Source: Porphyromonas sp. oral taxon 275 (lineage in GTDB: Bacteria > Bacteroidota > Bacteroidia > Bacteroidales > Porphyromonadaceae). Taken from it: a stretch of 64,000 nucleotides of DNA. Within the stretch, counting starts at the first letter, position 1. The number at the start of each line of letters is the position of its first letter. The stretch lies in the NCBI RefSeq assembly GCF_018127745.1, contig NZ_CP072333.1:1116001-1180000 (forward strand). The letters are read 5' to 3'. A program made the position numbers and the translations under genes. Shown here piece by piece: positions 17,821-27,311 of the stretch. The notes under the pieces are model-generated. The model worked only from the letters and a program-made list of their open reading frames with translations. It was not told the origin of the DNA and searched no databases.

Positions 17821-17902
17821 TGAGGGATATCAGTAGTGAGGCTGAGGGATATCCCTCACGACGCTGACGGACGTCCCTCAGCGTGCTGACTGATATCGGA
17901 GA
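17821..17902. repeat. Four-unit 22-bp palindromic array, copy B
   Basis: Cores at 17821-17836, 17843-17858, 17865-17880 and 17887-17902, all at 22-bp pitch. The second, TGAGGGATATCCCTCA, is a perfect palindrome. Central hexamers are GATATC, GATATC, GACGTC, GATATC. Unit 1 (GATATCAGT) is complementary to unit 4 (ACTGATATC). Confidence 0.9.
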
Positions 17903-18049
17903 GGAAGCCCCCGAGCAAGGCGGAGCGAGCCCCTTGCCTGCAGCGAGCGAAGCAGCTCAGGAGGCAGACGGGCGCTTCCTCTAGATCATCGGGAGGCACC
18001 AGCCCAGCGCCCGATAGGGAGGCAAGCCGCACGGCTGCGGCCTTTTGCG

Positions 18050-18057
18050 TACCTTTG
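18050..18057 (+). promoter_or_regulatory. -7 promoter box of the pncB operon
   Basis: TACCTTTG, 43 bp before the pncB ATG. Confidence 0.7.
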
Positions 18058-18100
18058 TGCTCAAATTACATTTACCCATACTCCACCCAATAGACACGAT

Positions 18101-19279
18101 ATGGCGATCATCCGTAGCATCCTCGATACCGACCTATATAAGTTCACCACGAGCTACGCCTATTCCAAGCTCTACCCCAGAGCCTACGGGCAGTTCCGCT
18201 TCATCGACCGCGCGAAGACTCGCTACCCTGAGGGCTTCGCCGAGCTACTGCGCCAGGAGCTGCAGCAGATGGCCGAGCTACAGCTGACGCGCGACGAGGC
18301 TCAGTTCCTCACCCGCGAGCTTCCTTACCTTCCCCCTACCTATATAGACTTCGTCCGCGGCTTCCGCTTCGACCCCGATGAGGTACACGTCAGTCAGGAC
18401 GAGGAGGGGCAGCTGAGCATCGTCGCCGAGGGTCTGCTCTACCGCGTGACCCTCTGGGAGACGCCTATCCTAGCCCTAGTGAGCGAGCTCTACTACAAGG
18501 TACTGGGTGTGGAGCCCGACCTAGCCTATGCCGAGCAGAGCATCATCGCCAAGGCGCAGCGCCTCAAGGAGGAGGGTATCACCTTCTCGATGTTCGGCAT
18601 GCGCCGCCGCTTCAGCTCCGACATCGAGGACCGTGTGACGCGTCTCCTCAAGGAATACTCGGGAACGAACTTCTACGGTACGAGCAACGTGTACTTCGCC
18701 TACAAGCACGGGCTGCGCGTCTCGGGGACACACCCCCACGAGTGGGTACAGTTCCACGGCGCGATGTTCGGCTACAAGATGGCCAACTACATGGCCATGG
18801 AGGACTGGATCAATGTCTACGACGGCGACCTGGGTACGGTACTGACCGACACCTATACGACGGATGTCTTCATGCGCAACTTCAGTAAGAAGCACGCCAT
18901 GCTCTTCACCAGTCTGCGCCACGACAGCGGCGACCCGCTGCTCTTCGCCGACAAGGTCATCGCCCGCTATCGCGAGCTGCGCGTCGACCCGCAGATCAAG
19001 TACATCATCTTCTCCGACAGCCTCGACGCCGAGCGTGCCATCGAGATCGCCAAGCACTGCAAGGGGCGCATCGGCACCAGCTTCGGCATCGGGACGAACT
19101 TCTCCAATGACGTCGGCGCGGGCATACAGCCGATGAACATCGTCATGAAGCTGTGGAAGTGCAAGATGACGGAGAAGGACAAGTGGCACCCCTGTGTCAA
19201 GCTCAGCGACGTCGATGGCAAGCACACGGGAGAGCCCGAGGAGATCGACCTGGCGCAGCGTACCCTAGGACTGATCTAG
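18101..19279 (+). CDS. pncB: Nicotinate phosphoribosyltransferase
   Basis: Converts nicotinate and PRPP to nicotinate mononucleotide, first step of the Preiss-Handler NAD salvage route. 392 residues, normal for PncB. Seen motifs: DTDLYKFT near the N-terminus, SGTHPHEWVQFH with the His likely phosphorylated by ATP, and SLRHDSGDP for phosphoribosyl binding. It begins a five-gene operon (pncB, nadD, aguA, aguB, parE) with gaps of 10, 7, 2 and 6 bp. The pairing with nadD gives two consecutive NAD steps side by side. Confidence 0.96.
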   Translation: MAIIRSILDTDLYKFTTSYAYSKLYPRAYGQFRFIDRAKTRYPEGFAELLRQELQQMAELQLTRDEAQFLTRELPYLPPTYIDFVRGFRFDPDEVHVSQDEEGQLSIVAEGLLYRVTLWETPILALVSELYYKVLGVEPDLAYAEQSIIAKAQRLKEEGITFSMFGMRRRFSSDIEDRVTRLLKEYSGTNFYGTSNVYFAYKHGLRVSGTHPHEWVQFHGAMFGYKMANYMAMEDWINVYDGDLGTVLTDTYTTDVFMRNFSKKHAMLFTSLRHDSGDPLLFADKVIARYRELRVDPQIKYIIFSDSLDAERAIEIAKHCKGRIGTSFGIGTNFSNDVGAGIQPMNIVMKLWKCKMTEKDKWHPCVKLSDVDGKHTGEPEEIDLAQRTLGLI

Positions 19280-19289
19280 CCCTATCCTC

Positions 19290-19907
19290 GTGCTGCAGCG
19301 ACAGCCTCAGCCTCGGCGGGTATGCCTCTACTTCGGCTCCTTCAACCCGCTACACCAGACCCACCTCCAGCTCGCCCGCTACGCGCTGGAGCGCCTAGGC
19401 TGTGACGAGCTCTGGCTGGTGCTCAGCCCGCTCAACCCCCTCAAGGAGGCGGGCACGCAGCTACCCTTCGACTGGCGCGCGGCCTACATAGAGCGTGCTC
19501 TAGCGCATGAGGAGCGCATACGCCTCTGCCTCATCGAGGCCGAGCTAGGAGCGCCGCACTACACGCTGCGTACCCTAGAGGCGCTACGCCAGCGCCACCC
19601 CGAGCTGGACTTCTCCCTGCTCATCGGCGGAGACAACCTAGAGGGGATCACCCGCTGGTACCACTGGGAGGAGCTCCTGCGCTCCACCCAGCTCTACGTC
19701 TACCCCCGAGGCGAGGAGCGCCTCCTGATGCCCGAGCTCCCCGAGGGCGCCCGCATGCCCATCCTCTGCCAGGATGCTCCGCGCTCCAGCCTCTCCGCCA
19801 GCCAGCTCCGCGCGGCTGCCCTCCGCGGTGAGGACAGACGCCATGAGAGCGCCGTCCCCGAGCTGTGGGACGACTTTGTCCACCAAGTACAAGCATTACA
19901 GCATTAA
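19290..19907 (+). CDS. nadD: Nicotinate-nucleotide adenylyltransferase
   Basis: Adenylates nicotinate mononucleotide to deamido-NAD. 205 residues. The nucleotidyltransferase signature reads GSFNPLHQTHL (about 16-26): the usual H-x-G-H has Thr for Gly. The second ATP motif appears as SSLSASQLR close to the C-terminus. The start is GTG at 19290, 10 bp after pncB, the only start that keeps the full GSFNP strand with its lead-in. Product of the adjacent pncB is its substrate, which makes the assignment firm despite the altered motif. Confidence 0.92.
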   Translation: MLQRQPQPRRVCLYFGSFNPLHQTHLQLARYALERLGCDELWLVLSPLNPLKEAGTQLPFDWRAAYIERALAHEERIRLCLIEAELGAPHYTLRTLEALRQRHPELDFSLLIGGDNLEGITRWYHWEELLRSTQLYVYPRGEERLLMPELPEGARMPILCQDAPRSSLSASQLRAAALRGEDRRHESAVPELWDDFVHQVQALQH

Positions 19908-19914
19908 GAAATAA

Positions 19915-20985
19915 ATGCCTGCCAAGATTCACTTCATCCCCGAGTGGGCCGAGCTAGACCTCGTGCTCCTCACTTGGCCCAACGACGACATGGACTGGGC
20001 CTACATGCTCCCCGAGGTAGAGCGCTGCTATACCGACCTAGCGCGCACGCTCCTCGACTGGGTCGATGTGCTCATCCTAGCCCGTGACCCCGAGCGTGTA
20101 CGTGAGCTCGTCGCCCCCGAGGGACGCCCTCATCAGCTCTTCCTCATGGAGGCAGAGAACAACGATACCTGGTGTCGCGACTACGCGCCCCTCTCCCTAT
20201 ACGTAGAGGACGAGGAGGGCAAGCGCCATCCACGCATCCTGGACTTCACCTTCAACGGCTGGGGAATGAAGTTCGCCGCCAATAAGGACAACCTCATCAG
20301 CCGCGCCCTCTACCTGGCGCGCGTCTTCCGTCCTGAGGTCGGCTACAGCAATGCGCTGAGCGTGACCTTCGAGGGCGGAGGCATCGAGACCGACGGCGAG
20401 GGCACTCTGATGACCACCGAGAGCGTCCTCTACGAGCCCAACCGCAACTCGGGCCTCGACGAGGCCGTCCTGCGCGACTATCTCATGAGCCTGCTGGGCG
20501 GAGAGCGCCTCATCGCGCTGGAGAACGGCGAGCTAGAGGGCGACGACACCGACGGACATATCGACACGCTAGCCCGCTTCCTCTCCCCCACCCAGATCGC
20601 CTATGTAGGCTGCAGCGACGGCCACGACAGCCACTACCATGCGCTGCGTCGTATGCGTGAGGAGCTGGAGGCACTGCGTACCCCAGCGGGGCAGCCCTAC
20701 GAGCTCGTAGAGCTTCCCCTCCCCCCTGCTATCTATGACGAAGAGGGGCAGCGCCTACCCGCGACCTATGCCAACTTCCTCTTCGCTGGCAAGGCGCTCC
20801 TCGTGCCTACCTACGGCGAGGCCACCGACGAGCCCGCACTGGAGGCACTGCGCCGCGCCCTCCCCGAGCATACGATCGTAGGGGTGAACTGCCGCGCCCT
20901 CATCTACCAGCACGGTAGCCTACACTGCGCTACGATGCAGTTCCCCAAGGGCTTTATCAACAAGAATAAATGGAGCGAAAACTAA
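19915..20985 (+). CDS. aguA: Agmatine deiminase (porphyromonas-type PAD family)
   Basis: Hydrolyses agmatine to N-carbamoylputrescine and ammonia. The 356-residue protein has no signal peptide. Family reads include TWCRDYAP, FEGGGIETDGEG, DGHIDTLARF and the catalytic Cys338 in GSLHCATMQFP. It stops two bases before aguB, whose product takes the next step, so the pair converts agmatine to putrescine. The arginine decarboxylase that would make agmatine is not in this window. This is the cytoplasmic enzyme, not the secreted peptidylarginine deiminase of P. gingivalis, which carries signal and sorting regions missing here. Confidence 0.95.
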   Translation: MPAKIHFIPEWAELDLVLLTWPNDDMDWAYMLPEVERCYTDLARTLLDWVDVLILARDPERVRELVAPEGRPHQLFLMEAENNDTWCRDYAPLSLYVEDEEGKRHPRILDFTFNGWGMKFAANKDNLISRALYLARVFRPEVGYSNALSVTFEGGGIETDGEGTLMTTESVLYEPNRNSGLDEAVLRDYLMSLLGGERLIALENGELEGDDTDGHIDTLARFLSPTQIAYVGCSDGHDSHYHALRRMREELEALRTPAGQPYELVELPLPPAIYDEEGQRLPATYANFLFAGKALLVPTYGEATDEPALEALRRALPEHTIVGVNCRALIYQHGSLHCATMQFPKGFINKNKWSEN

Positions 20986-20987
20986 GC

Positions 20988-21881
20988 ATGGCACAGGAAG
21001 CACGCACGCTGAAGGTCGGCATCATCCAGCAGGCCAATAGTGCGGATCACGCAGAGAATAAGGAGCGCCTACAGGCCTCCATCCGTCAGGCAGCAGCCCA
21101 GGGCGCCGAGCTCGTCGTCCTGCAGGAGCTGCACAATGGCCTCTACTTCTGCCAGACGGAGGACGTCCACGTCTTCGACCAGGCAGAGCCCATCCCTGGG
21201 CCCAGCACCGAGGAGTACGGCGCACTAGCACGTGAGCTGGGCATCGTGCTCGTCCTCTCGCTCTTCGAGCGCCGTGCCGCAGGCCTCTACCACAATACCT
21301 CTGTCGTACTGGAGCGTGACGGCTCCATCGCAGGGAAGTACCGCAAGATGCACATCCCCGACGATCCCGCCTACTACGAGAAGTTCTACTTCACCCCTGG
21401 CGACCTCGGCTTCGAGCCCATAGAGACCTCCGTCGGCACCCTCGGGGTGCTGGTCTGCTGGGATCAGTGGTATCCCGAGGCAGCGCGTCTGATGGCTCTG
21501 GCAGGTGCCGAGCTGCTCATCTACCCCACCGCGATCGGCTGGGAGAGCAGCGATGTAGCCAGCGAGCAGCAGCGTCAGAGCGACGCCTGGCAGCTCGTAC
21601 AGCGCGGACACGCCGTGGCTAATGGCCTACCCGTCATCACCGTCAATCGCGTGGGGCACGAGGAGGATCCCTCGGGGCAGACAGGGGGCATACAGTTCTG
21701 GGGACGCAGCTTCGTCACGGGTCCTCAGGGCGAGCTCGTCACGGAGCTCGGGCAAGAGGAGGCCATCGCCGTCGTCGAGGTCGACCTCAGCCGCAGCGAG
21801 CGCGTACGTCGCTGGTGGCCCTTCCTGCGTGACCGCCGTATCGACGCCTTCGAAGACCTCACCAAGCGCTACCGCCGCTAA
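20988..21881 (+). CDS. aguB: N-carbamoylputrescine amidase
   Basis: A nitrilase-superfamily amidase of 297 residues that releases putrescine, CO2 and ammonia from N-carbamoylputrescine. The Glu-Lys-Cys triad is visible as LQELHNGLYF, GKYRKMHIP and VLVCWDQWYPE. Start taken at ATG 20988 (MAQEARTLKVGIIQQ), two bases after the aguA stop; an overlapping ATG at 20970 is also possible. Genetic coupling with aguA supports the substrate assignment over other nitrilase-family roles. Confidence 0.95.
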   Translation: MAQEARTLKVGIIQQANSADHAENKERLQASIRQAAAQGAELVVLQELHNGLYFCQTEDVHVFDQAEPIPGPSTEEYGALARELGIVLVLSLFERRAAGLYHNTSVVLERDGSIAGKYRKMHIPDDPAYYEKFYFTPGDLGFEPIETSVGTLGVLVCWDQWYPEAARLMALAGAELLIYPTAIGWESSDVASEQQRQSDAWQLVQRGHAVANGLPVITVNRVGHEEDPSGQTGGIQFWGRSFVTGPQGELVTELGQEEAIAVVEVDLSRSERVRRWWPFLRDRRIDAFEDLTKRYRR

Positions 21882-21887
21882 GCCACG

Positions 21888-23870
21888 ATGAAGGAGACCA
21901 AGGACATGGAGCTACTAGCGGCGGGGACGACCGTCGGCTATAGCGACAGCGACATCAAGACCCTAGAGTGGGACGAGCATATCCGCCGCCGTCCAGGGAT
22001 GTACATAGGCAAGCTGGGCGACGGCTCGCATGCCGATGATGGGATCTACGTGCTCCTCAAGGAGGTCCTCGACAACTCCATCGACGAATACGTCATGGGC
22101 GCGGGCAAGCGTATCGAGATCAGCATCCAGGACGGGCTGGTGACGGTGCGCGACTACGGCCGTGGCATCCCCCTAGGCAAGCTCATCGACGCCACGAGCA
22201 AGATGAACACTGGAGGTAAGATCGACTCCAAGGCCTTCAAGAAGTCCGTCGGCCTCAACGGCGTAGGGATCAAGGCCGTCAACGCCCTCTCCATCCACTG
22301 CGAGATCACCGTCTGGCGCGACGGCCTGACCAAGACCGTACGCTACTCCCACGCGCGTCTCCTAGAGGAGACTGAGGCCGTGCCGAGCGATGAGCCCTCA
22401 GGGACGCAGGTCACCTTCCGCCCCGACGCCGAGCTCTTCAAGGGCTATGCCTACAAGGACGAGTACGTCGAGGCCATGGTGAAGAACTATGCCTTCCTCA
22501 ACGCCGGCCTTACCCTCCTATATAATAAGCGACGCTACCTATCCAAGCGCGGCCTAGCTGACCTCCTCGAAGAGAACCTCACCGAGGAGGCCCTCTACCC
22601 CATCATCCACCTCAAGGACGACGACGTGGAGATCGTGCTGACGCACACGGCGCAGGTGGGCGAGGACTTCTACAGCTTCGTCAACGGGCAGAACACCACG
22701 CAGGGCGGTACGCACCTCTCGGCCTTCAAGGAGGCGGTAGCACGCGTCATCAAGGACTTCTTCGGGAAGAACTACGACTACCGAGACATCCGCTACGGCA
22801 TGAGTGCCGCCATCAGCATCAAGATCGAGGAGCCCGTCTTCGAGAGCCAGACCAAGACTAAGCTCGGCTCCAAGGAGATGGAGCCCGACGGGCGGAGCAT
22901 ACAGAAGTTCCTCAACGACTTCCTCGGCAAGGAGCTGGACAACTACCTGCACATGCACCCCGAGGACACGGCGGCCGTCATGCAGCAGAAGATCCAGGAG
23001 AGCGAGCGCGAGCGCAAGAGCCTCAGCGGCGTGGCCAAGATCGCCCGCGAGCGAGCCAAGAAGGCCAGCCTGCACAACAAGAAGCTCCGCGACTGCACCG
23101 TCCACCTCAACGACCCCAAGGCCAAGGAACCCGAGCGTACCAGCATCTTCATCACCGAGGGGGACTCTGCTAGCGGCTCCATCACCACCTGCCGCGACCC
23201 GAACTATCAGGCCGTCTTCAGCCTCCGAGGGAAGCCGCTCAACAGCTACGGTCTAGGCAAGAAGGTCGTCTATGAGAACGAGGAGTTCAACCTCCTGCAG
23301 GCGGCGCTCAACATCGAGGACGGCCTCGATGGCCTGCGCTACAATCGCGTGATCATCGCCACTGATGCTGACGACGACGGGATGCACATACGCCTGCTGC
23401 TCATCACCTTCTTCCTCCAGTTCTTCCCCGAGCTGGTGCGCCGCGGTCATGTCTTCATCCTCGAGACGCCGCTCTTCCGCGTCTTCCTCCCTAAGGAGCA
23501 GCGCAAGTCTGACAACTTCATGCACGCCGCCAGCGCCCCTGCCAAGAAGAAGGGACGCAGCCGCAAGAAGACGGGTGAGGAGCAGCCCAGCCAGGAGCCC
23601 GAGGTAACCAATATCTACTGCTACAACGAGGCTCAGAAGCAGGAGGCCCTGCGCCAGCTCGGCCCGCGCGCCCTCGTCACCCGATTCAAGGGGCTCGGGG
23701 AGATCTCGCCCGAGCAGTTCAAGGACTGGATCACGGAGGAGAATATCAAGCTCGACCCCATACGCCTACGCAAGGAGGACAATCTGAGCAACCTCTTGAT
23801 GTTCTACATGGGTAAGAATACCCCCGAGCGTCAGGGCTTCATCATCGACAACCTCGTCATGGACGAGTGA
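21888..23870 (+). CDS. parE: DNA topoisomerase IV subunit B
   Basis: ATPase subunit of the type IIA enzyme that decatenates daughter chromosomes. 660 residues. GHKL ATPase: [44 protein letters not shown] part: EGDSASGSI and the DxD in [12 protein letters not shown]. The short length and lack of a GyrB insert favour ParE over GyrB. It is the last gene of the pncB operon (6-bp gap), an unexpected partner for NAD and polyamine genes. parC is not next to it. ATG 21888 and 21906 are both possible starts. Confidence 0.92.
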   Translation: MKETKDMELLAAGTTVGYSDSDIKTLEWDEHIRRRPGMYIGKLGDGSHADDGIYVLLKEVLDNSIDEYVMGAGKRIEISIQDGLVTVRDYGRGIPLGKLIDATSKMNTGGKIDSKAFKKSVGLNGVGIKAVNALSIHCEITVWRDGLTKTVRYSHARLLEETEAVPSDEPSGTQVTFRPDAELFKGYAYKDEYVEAMVKNYAFLNAGLTLLYNKRRYLSKRGLADLLEENLTEEALYPIIHLKDDDVEIVLTHTAQVGEDFYSFVNGQNTTQGGTHLSAFKEAVARVIKDFFGKNYDYRDIRYGMSAAISIKIEEPVFESQTKTKLGSKEMEPDGRSIQKFLNDFLGKELDNYLHMHPEDTAAVMQQKIQESERERKSLSGVAKIARERAKKASLHNKKLRDCTVHLNDPKAKEPERTSIFITEGDSASGSITTCRDPNYQAVFSLRGKPLNSYGLGKKVVYENEEFNLLQAALNIEDGLDGLRYNRVIIATDADDDGMHIRLLLITFFLQFFPELVRRGHVFILETPLFRVFLPKEQRKSDNFMHAASAPAKKKGRSRKKTGEEQPSQEPEVTNIYCYNEAQKQEALRQLGPRALVTRFKGLGEISPEQFKDWITEENIKLDPIRLRKEDNLSNLLMFYMGKNTPERQGFIIDNLVMDE

Positions 23871-23899
23871 GCGGCAGCGGGGCATCGCCCCTTTTGCCG

Positions 23900-23907
23900 T
23901 ATCTTTG
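23900..23907 (+). promoter_or_regulatory. -7 promoter box of the acetyltransferase-panD-ffh operon
   Basis: TATCTTTG, 61 bp before the ATG at 23968 and just after the parE stop. Confidence 0.65.
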
Positions 23908-23967
23908 TCGCTCAATAGAAGGATATCCGCGTCTGCCCTCGGGCGGGCGCCCAGCCAGCAATACACT

Positions 23968-25095
23968 ATGTCAGTTGAGATACGACAGATCACGGAGAAG
24001 TCTGATATGCGCAAGTTCGTGCGCTTCAACCTCCAGCTATATCGTGGCAATCCCTACCACGTCCCTGGGCTCATCGAGGATGAGCTGCTGACGCTCGACC
24101 CCGCCCGCAACCCCGCATTCAAGTTCTGTGAGGCGGCCTACTTCCTCGCTTATCGTGAGGGCAAGATCGTCGGTCGTATCGCAGGGATCATCAACCACCG
24201 CGCCAACGAGACGTGGAATCAGAACAATGCCCGCTTCGGCTTCGTCGACTTCATCAACGACGCCGAGGTCGTCGATGCCCTCTTCAAGGCGGTAGCGGAC
24301 TGGGCGCGCGCTCGCGGCAAGGAGATGCTGCAGGGCCCCATGGGCTTCTCGGACCTCGACCACGAGGGGATGCTCATCGAGGGCTTTGACCAGCTCGGCA
24401 CCATGGCCACGATCTACAACTACGCCTACTACCCCAAGCACATGGTACGTATGGGCTTCGTCAAGGATCAGGACTGGCACGAGTTCAAGATCATCATCCC
24501 CGATGCCATCCCCGAGAAGCACCAGCGTATCGCCGAGCTCGTACGTAAGAAGTACGGCCTCAAGGTCCTCAAGTTCAAGAACCAGGCGGAGATCATGCCC
24601 TACGCGCACCGTATCTTCGACACGCTGAACCAAGCCTACTCCGTCCTCTATGGCGTCTCCGAGCTCTCCCGTGACCAGATCGACTACTACGTACGGATGT
24701 ATATCCCGATGCTGCGCTACGACTTCGTCACGGTCATCGTCCGCGAGGCGGATGACAAGGTCGTAGGCTTCGGCATCACGCTGCCCAACCTCAGTCGTGC
24801 GCTGCAGAAGGCTAAGGGCAGCCTCTTCCCCTTCGGCTGGATGCACCTACTGCGGGCGCTGAAGATGAAGAACCCCATCGTCGACCTCTACCTCATCGGC
24901 GTCATCCCAGAGTACCAGAATAAGGGGGTCAACGCCCTGCTCTTCGATGACCTCATCCCCATCTTCCACAAGAATGGGGTCAAGTACGCCGAGAGCAACC
25001 CCGAGCTAGAGACCAACGCCGCCGTACAGATGCAGTGGAACTATTTCGAGCGCAAGCACCACAAGACCCGCCGCGCGTGGATCAAAGAACTCTAA
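23968..25095 (+). CDS. GNAT-family acetyltransferase, function unknown
   Basis: 375 residues. The C-terminal part has LIGVIPEYQNKGVNALLFDDLI, the acetyl-CoA-binding V-x-P-x-x-Q-x-K-G motif of GNAT enzymes; the N-terminal half (about 1-190) is a second, less obvious GNAT-like fold with PMGFSDLDHEGML. The protein type is common in Bacteroidetes but I know of no proven substrate. Start at ATG 23968 rather than 23905, because the longer frame begins inside the promoter. It is 8 bp upstream of panD. Confidence 0.8.
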   Translation: MSVEIRQITEKSDMRKFVRFNLQLYRGNPYHVPGLIEDELLTLDPARNPAFKFCEAAYFLAYREGKIVGRIAGIINHRANETWNQNNARFGFVDFINDAEVVDALFKAVADWARARGKEMLQGPMGFSDLDHEGMLIEGFDQLGTMATIYNYAYYPKHMVRMGFVKDQDWHEFKIIIPDAIPEKHQRIAELVRKKYGLKVLKFKNQAEIMPYAHRIFDTLNQAYSVLYGVSELSRDQIDYYVRMYIPMLRYDFVTVIVREADDKVVGFGITLPNLSRALQKAKGSLFPFGWMHLLRALKMKNPIVDLYLIGVIPEYQNKGVNALLFDDLIPIFHKNGVKYAESNPELETNAAVQMQWNYFERKHHKTRRAWIKEL

Positions 25096-25103
25096 TCTGA
25101 ATT

Positions 25104-25457
25104 ATGCTCATCGAACTACTCAAGTCGAAGATACACCGAGTCACCGTCACCGAAGCCAACCTTAACTATATAGGGAGCATCACCATCGATGAGGAGCTCC
25201 TCGAGGCTGCTAACCTGATCCCAGGCGAGAAGGTACAGATCGTCAACAACAACAATGGCGCACGCCTGGAGACCTACGTCATCCGTGGCGAGCGTGGCTC
25301 GGGCGTCGTCTGCCTCAATGGAGCGGCAGCACGCCTCGTACAGCCTGGCGATATCGTCATCATCATGGCCTACGCCTGGATGGATGCCGAGGAGGCCAAG
25401 ACCTTCCAGCCCGCAGTAGTATTCCCCGACAGCACGACCAATAGGCTCGTGCGCTAG
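25104..25457 (+). CDS. panD: Aspartate 1-decarboxylase
   Basis: Makes beta-alanine for pantothenate and CoA. The 117-residue proenzyme cuts itself between Gly24 and Ser25 (NYIGSITID) to form the pyruvoyl group; Lys9 and the region [16 protein letters not shown] are also conserved. It lies between an acetyltransferase gene (8 bp) and ffh (33 bp), all on the plus strand. Other pan genes are not in the window. Confidence 0.96.
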   Translation: MLIELLKSKIHRVTVTEANLNYIGSITIDEELLEAANLIPGEKVQIVNNNNGARLETYVIRGERGSGVVCLNGAAARLVQPGDIVIIMAYAWMDAEEAKTFQPAVVFPDSTTNRLVR

Positions 25458-25490
25458 TGTCATCACGGATCCCCTTAATAAGAGATAGAT

Positions 25491-26846
25491 ATGTTTGAGA
25501 ACCTGAGTGAGCGCCTAGAGCGCTCCTTCAAGCTCCTCAAGGGTGAGGGCAAGATCACCGAGCTCAACGTCGCCGAGACCCTCAAGGACGTACGCCGCGC
25601 CCTCCTCGAGGCCGACGTCAACTACAACGTCGCTAAGAAGTTCACCGAGGACGTCAAGGAGAAGGCCCTCGGGCAAGACGTCCTGACCGCCGTCCGCCCA
25701 GGCGAACTGATGGTCAAGATCGTCCACGACGAGCTCGCCAAGCTGATGGGTGGTGCCGCCTGCGAGATCCGCCTCGAGGGCTCCCCCGCCATCATCCTCA
25801 TGTCGGGCCTACAGGGCTCGGGGAAGACGACCTTCTCGGGTAAGCTGGCCACCCTGCTGAAGACGAAGCAGGCCAAGAAGCCCCTCCTCGTAGCGGCCGA
25901 CGTCTATCGCCCTGCTGCTATCGAGCAGCTGCGTGTACTGGCAGAGCAGATCGGCGTCCCCGTCTACTACGACCTGGAGAGCAAGGACCCCGTGGCGATC
26001 GCTCGCCGAGGGATCGCTGAGGCCATGAGCCAGGGCTGCAATGTCGTGATCATCGACACCGCGGGCCGCCTCGCAGTAGACGAGGAGATGATGCGCGAGA
26101 TCCAGGCGATCAAGGAGGCCGTACGCCCCAGCGAGACGCTCTTCGTCGTCGACTCCATGACGGGGCAGGACGCGGTGAATACGGCCAAGGCCTTCAACGA
26201 CCGCCTCAACTTCGACGGCGTCGTCCTCACCAAGCTTGACGGGGACACACGTGGCGGGGCAGCCCTCTCCATCCGCACCGTCGTCGATAAGCCCATCAAG
26301 TTCGTCGGGATGGGCGAGAAGATGGACGCACTGGATGTCTTCCACCCCGAGCGTATGGCCGACCGCATCCTCGGCATGGGGGATATCGTCTCGCTCGTGG
26401 AGCGCGCACAGCAGATCTACGATGAGCGCGAGGCACGTCGTCTCGAGGAGCGCATCGCCAAGGATCAGTTCGACTTCAACGACTTCCTAGCCCAGATCCA
26501 ACAGATCAAGAAGATGGGCAACATCAAGGATCTGGCAGCGATGATCCCCGGCATAGGCAAGGCGCTCAAGGATATCGACATCAAGGACGATGCCTTCAAG
26601 AGCATCGAGGCCATCATCTACTCGATGACGCCCGAGGAGCGCAGCAAGCCCCACATCCTCGACGGGCACCGCCGCAAGCGTATCGCTGCAGGGAGCGGCA
26701 CCTCGGTGCAGGATGTCAACAAGCTGCTCACGCAGTTCACCCAGACGCGCAAGATGATGAAGAGTCTGCAGGGCTTCAAGGGCGGCAAGATGCCCAAGCT
26801 CCCCAAGCTCCCCAAGATGCCTGGCGGCGGTCGCTTCGGCTTCTAA
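25491..26846 (+). CDS. ffh: Signal recognition particle GTPase Ffh
   Basis: Binds signal sequences and 4.5S RNA and targets inner-membrane proteins to FtsY. 451 residues: N domain (1-90), G domain with GLQGSGKTTFSGKLA, VDSMTGQDAVN, DTAGR and TKLDGDTRGG, and a C-terminal M domain with HRRKRIAAGSGTSVQDVNKLL for RNA binding. It closes the acetyltransferase-panD-ffh run and is followed by two hairpin terminators. Confidence 0.97.
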   Translation: MFENLSERLERSFKLLKGEGKITELNVAETLKDVRRALLEADVNYNVAKKFTEDVKEKALGQDVLTAVRPGELMVKIVHDELAKLMGGAACEIRLEGSPAIILMSGLQGSGKTTFSGKLATLLKTKQAKKPLLVAADVYRPAAIEQLRVLAEQIGVPVYYDLESKDPVAIARRGIAEAMSQGCNVVIIDTAGRLAVDEEMMREIQAIKEAVRPSETLFVVDSMTGQDAVNTAKAFNDRLNFDGVVLTKLDGDTRGGAALSIRTVVDKPIKFVGMGEKMDALDVFHPERMADRILGMGDIVSLVERAQQIYDEREARRLEERIAKDQFDFNDFLAQIQQIKKMGNIKDLAAMIPGIGKALKDIDIKDDAFKSIEAIIYSMTPEERSKPHILDGHRRKRIAAGSGTSVQDVNKLLTQFTQTRKMMKSLQGFKGGKMPKLPKLPKMPGGGRFGF

Positions 26847-26892
26847 GCCGCCCCGCCTCGGACTCCGGTCACGACCGAGCCCCACACATCGT

Positions 26893-26956
26893 CAGCCCAA
26901 GTACTCCTCGCCTCCAGTGCGGGCAGTGCTTGGGCTGAGCCTTTTTCATAGTCCCG
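26893..26956 (+). terminator. Terminator of ffh
   Basis: CAGCCCAAG (26893-26901) pairs with CTTGGGCTG (26939-26947), followed by AGCCTTTTT. Confidence 0.8.
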
Positions 26957-27021
26957 TATCGCTGCTCCCTTACTTAGCCCGAGCCTCTCCCTTGGCTGAC
27001 AAGTAGCCCCCCGTCCAATAC

Positions 27022-27058
27022 AAGCGCGCCCCTAGTCCTCGAGACCAGGGGCGCGCTT
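27022..27058. terminator. Second hairpin, probable terminator for aroA side
   Basis: AAGCGCGCCCCT pairs with AGGGGCGCGCTT over a 13-base loop between convergent genes, followed on the plus side by ACTTTATAA. Confidence 0.6.
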
Positions 27059-27117
27059 ACTTTATAATGCTAAGATAAAGGAGGGCTAGGAAGGACGACA
27101 GCGAGGGTCCAGCCTCG

Positions 27118-27199
27118 TGAGGGGTATCCCTCAGCCTCCTGACTGATAGCCCTCACGAAGCTGACTGACGTCCCTTACGGAGCTGACGGATATCCATCA
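27118..27199. repeat. Four-unit 22-bp palindromic array, copy C
   Basis: Cores at 27118-27133, 27140-27155, 27162-27177 and 27184-27199, pitch 22. Central hexamers are GGTATC, GATAGC, GACGTC, GATATC. The half-site bias (TGACTGA on the left, CCCTCA on the right) is the reverse of copy A, so this copy appears inverted. Confidence 0.9.
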
Positions 27200-27311
27200 A
27201 AGACCTCGCCCTTATACTGGAGTCCGCTGGGGTAGCTTCTTCCCTTCGCCCTGTCTTAGGTGTAAGATGGCAGCGGAACGCAAGGGACTGCAGCAGCCTT
27301 GGGCGACACAG

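Larger units (their letters stand above)
16674..18049. other. Repeat-rich intergenic region between tetR and pncB
   Basis: About 1.4 kb without a convincing gene. 16674-16921 shows nothing I recognise. 16922-17809 is a 444-bp tandem duplication carrying two 277-bp inverted-repeat elements. 17821-17902 is repeat array B. 17903-18049 is GC-rich with no motif recognised. Short open frames inside the duplication are made of the repeat itself. Confidence 0.7.
26957..27311. other. Convergent intergenic region between ffh and aroA
   Basis: Holds a second hairpin (27022-27058) and repeat array C (27118-27199). The remaining bases show nothing recognised. Confidence 0.6.

Noticed and set aside
17617-17823. 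Short open frame in the tandem duplication
   Set aside because: It is made of the inverted-repeat element and array flank; no coding signal.
17843-17858. parS centromere site
   Set aside because: The 16-bp core is palindromic like parS but differs from the parS consensus, is present in tandem fours and is spread over the whole window.
19915-20985. Secreted peptidylarginine deiminase (virulence factor)
   Set aside because: No signal peptide or C-terminal sorting region, and it is coupled to N-carbamoylputrescine amidase, so agmatine deiminase is the better call.
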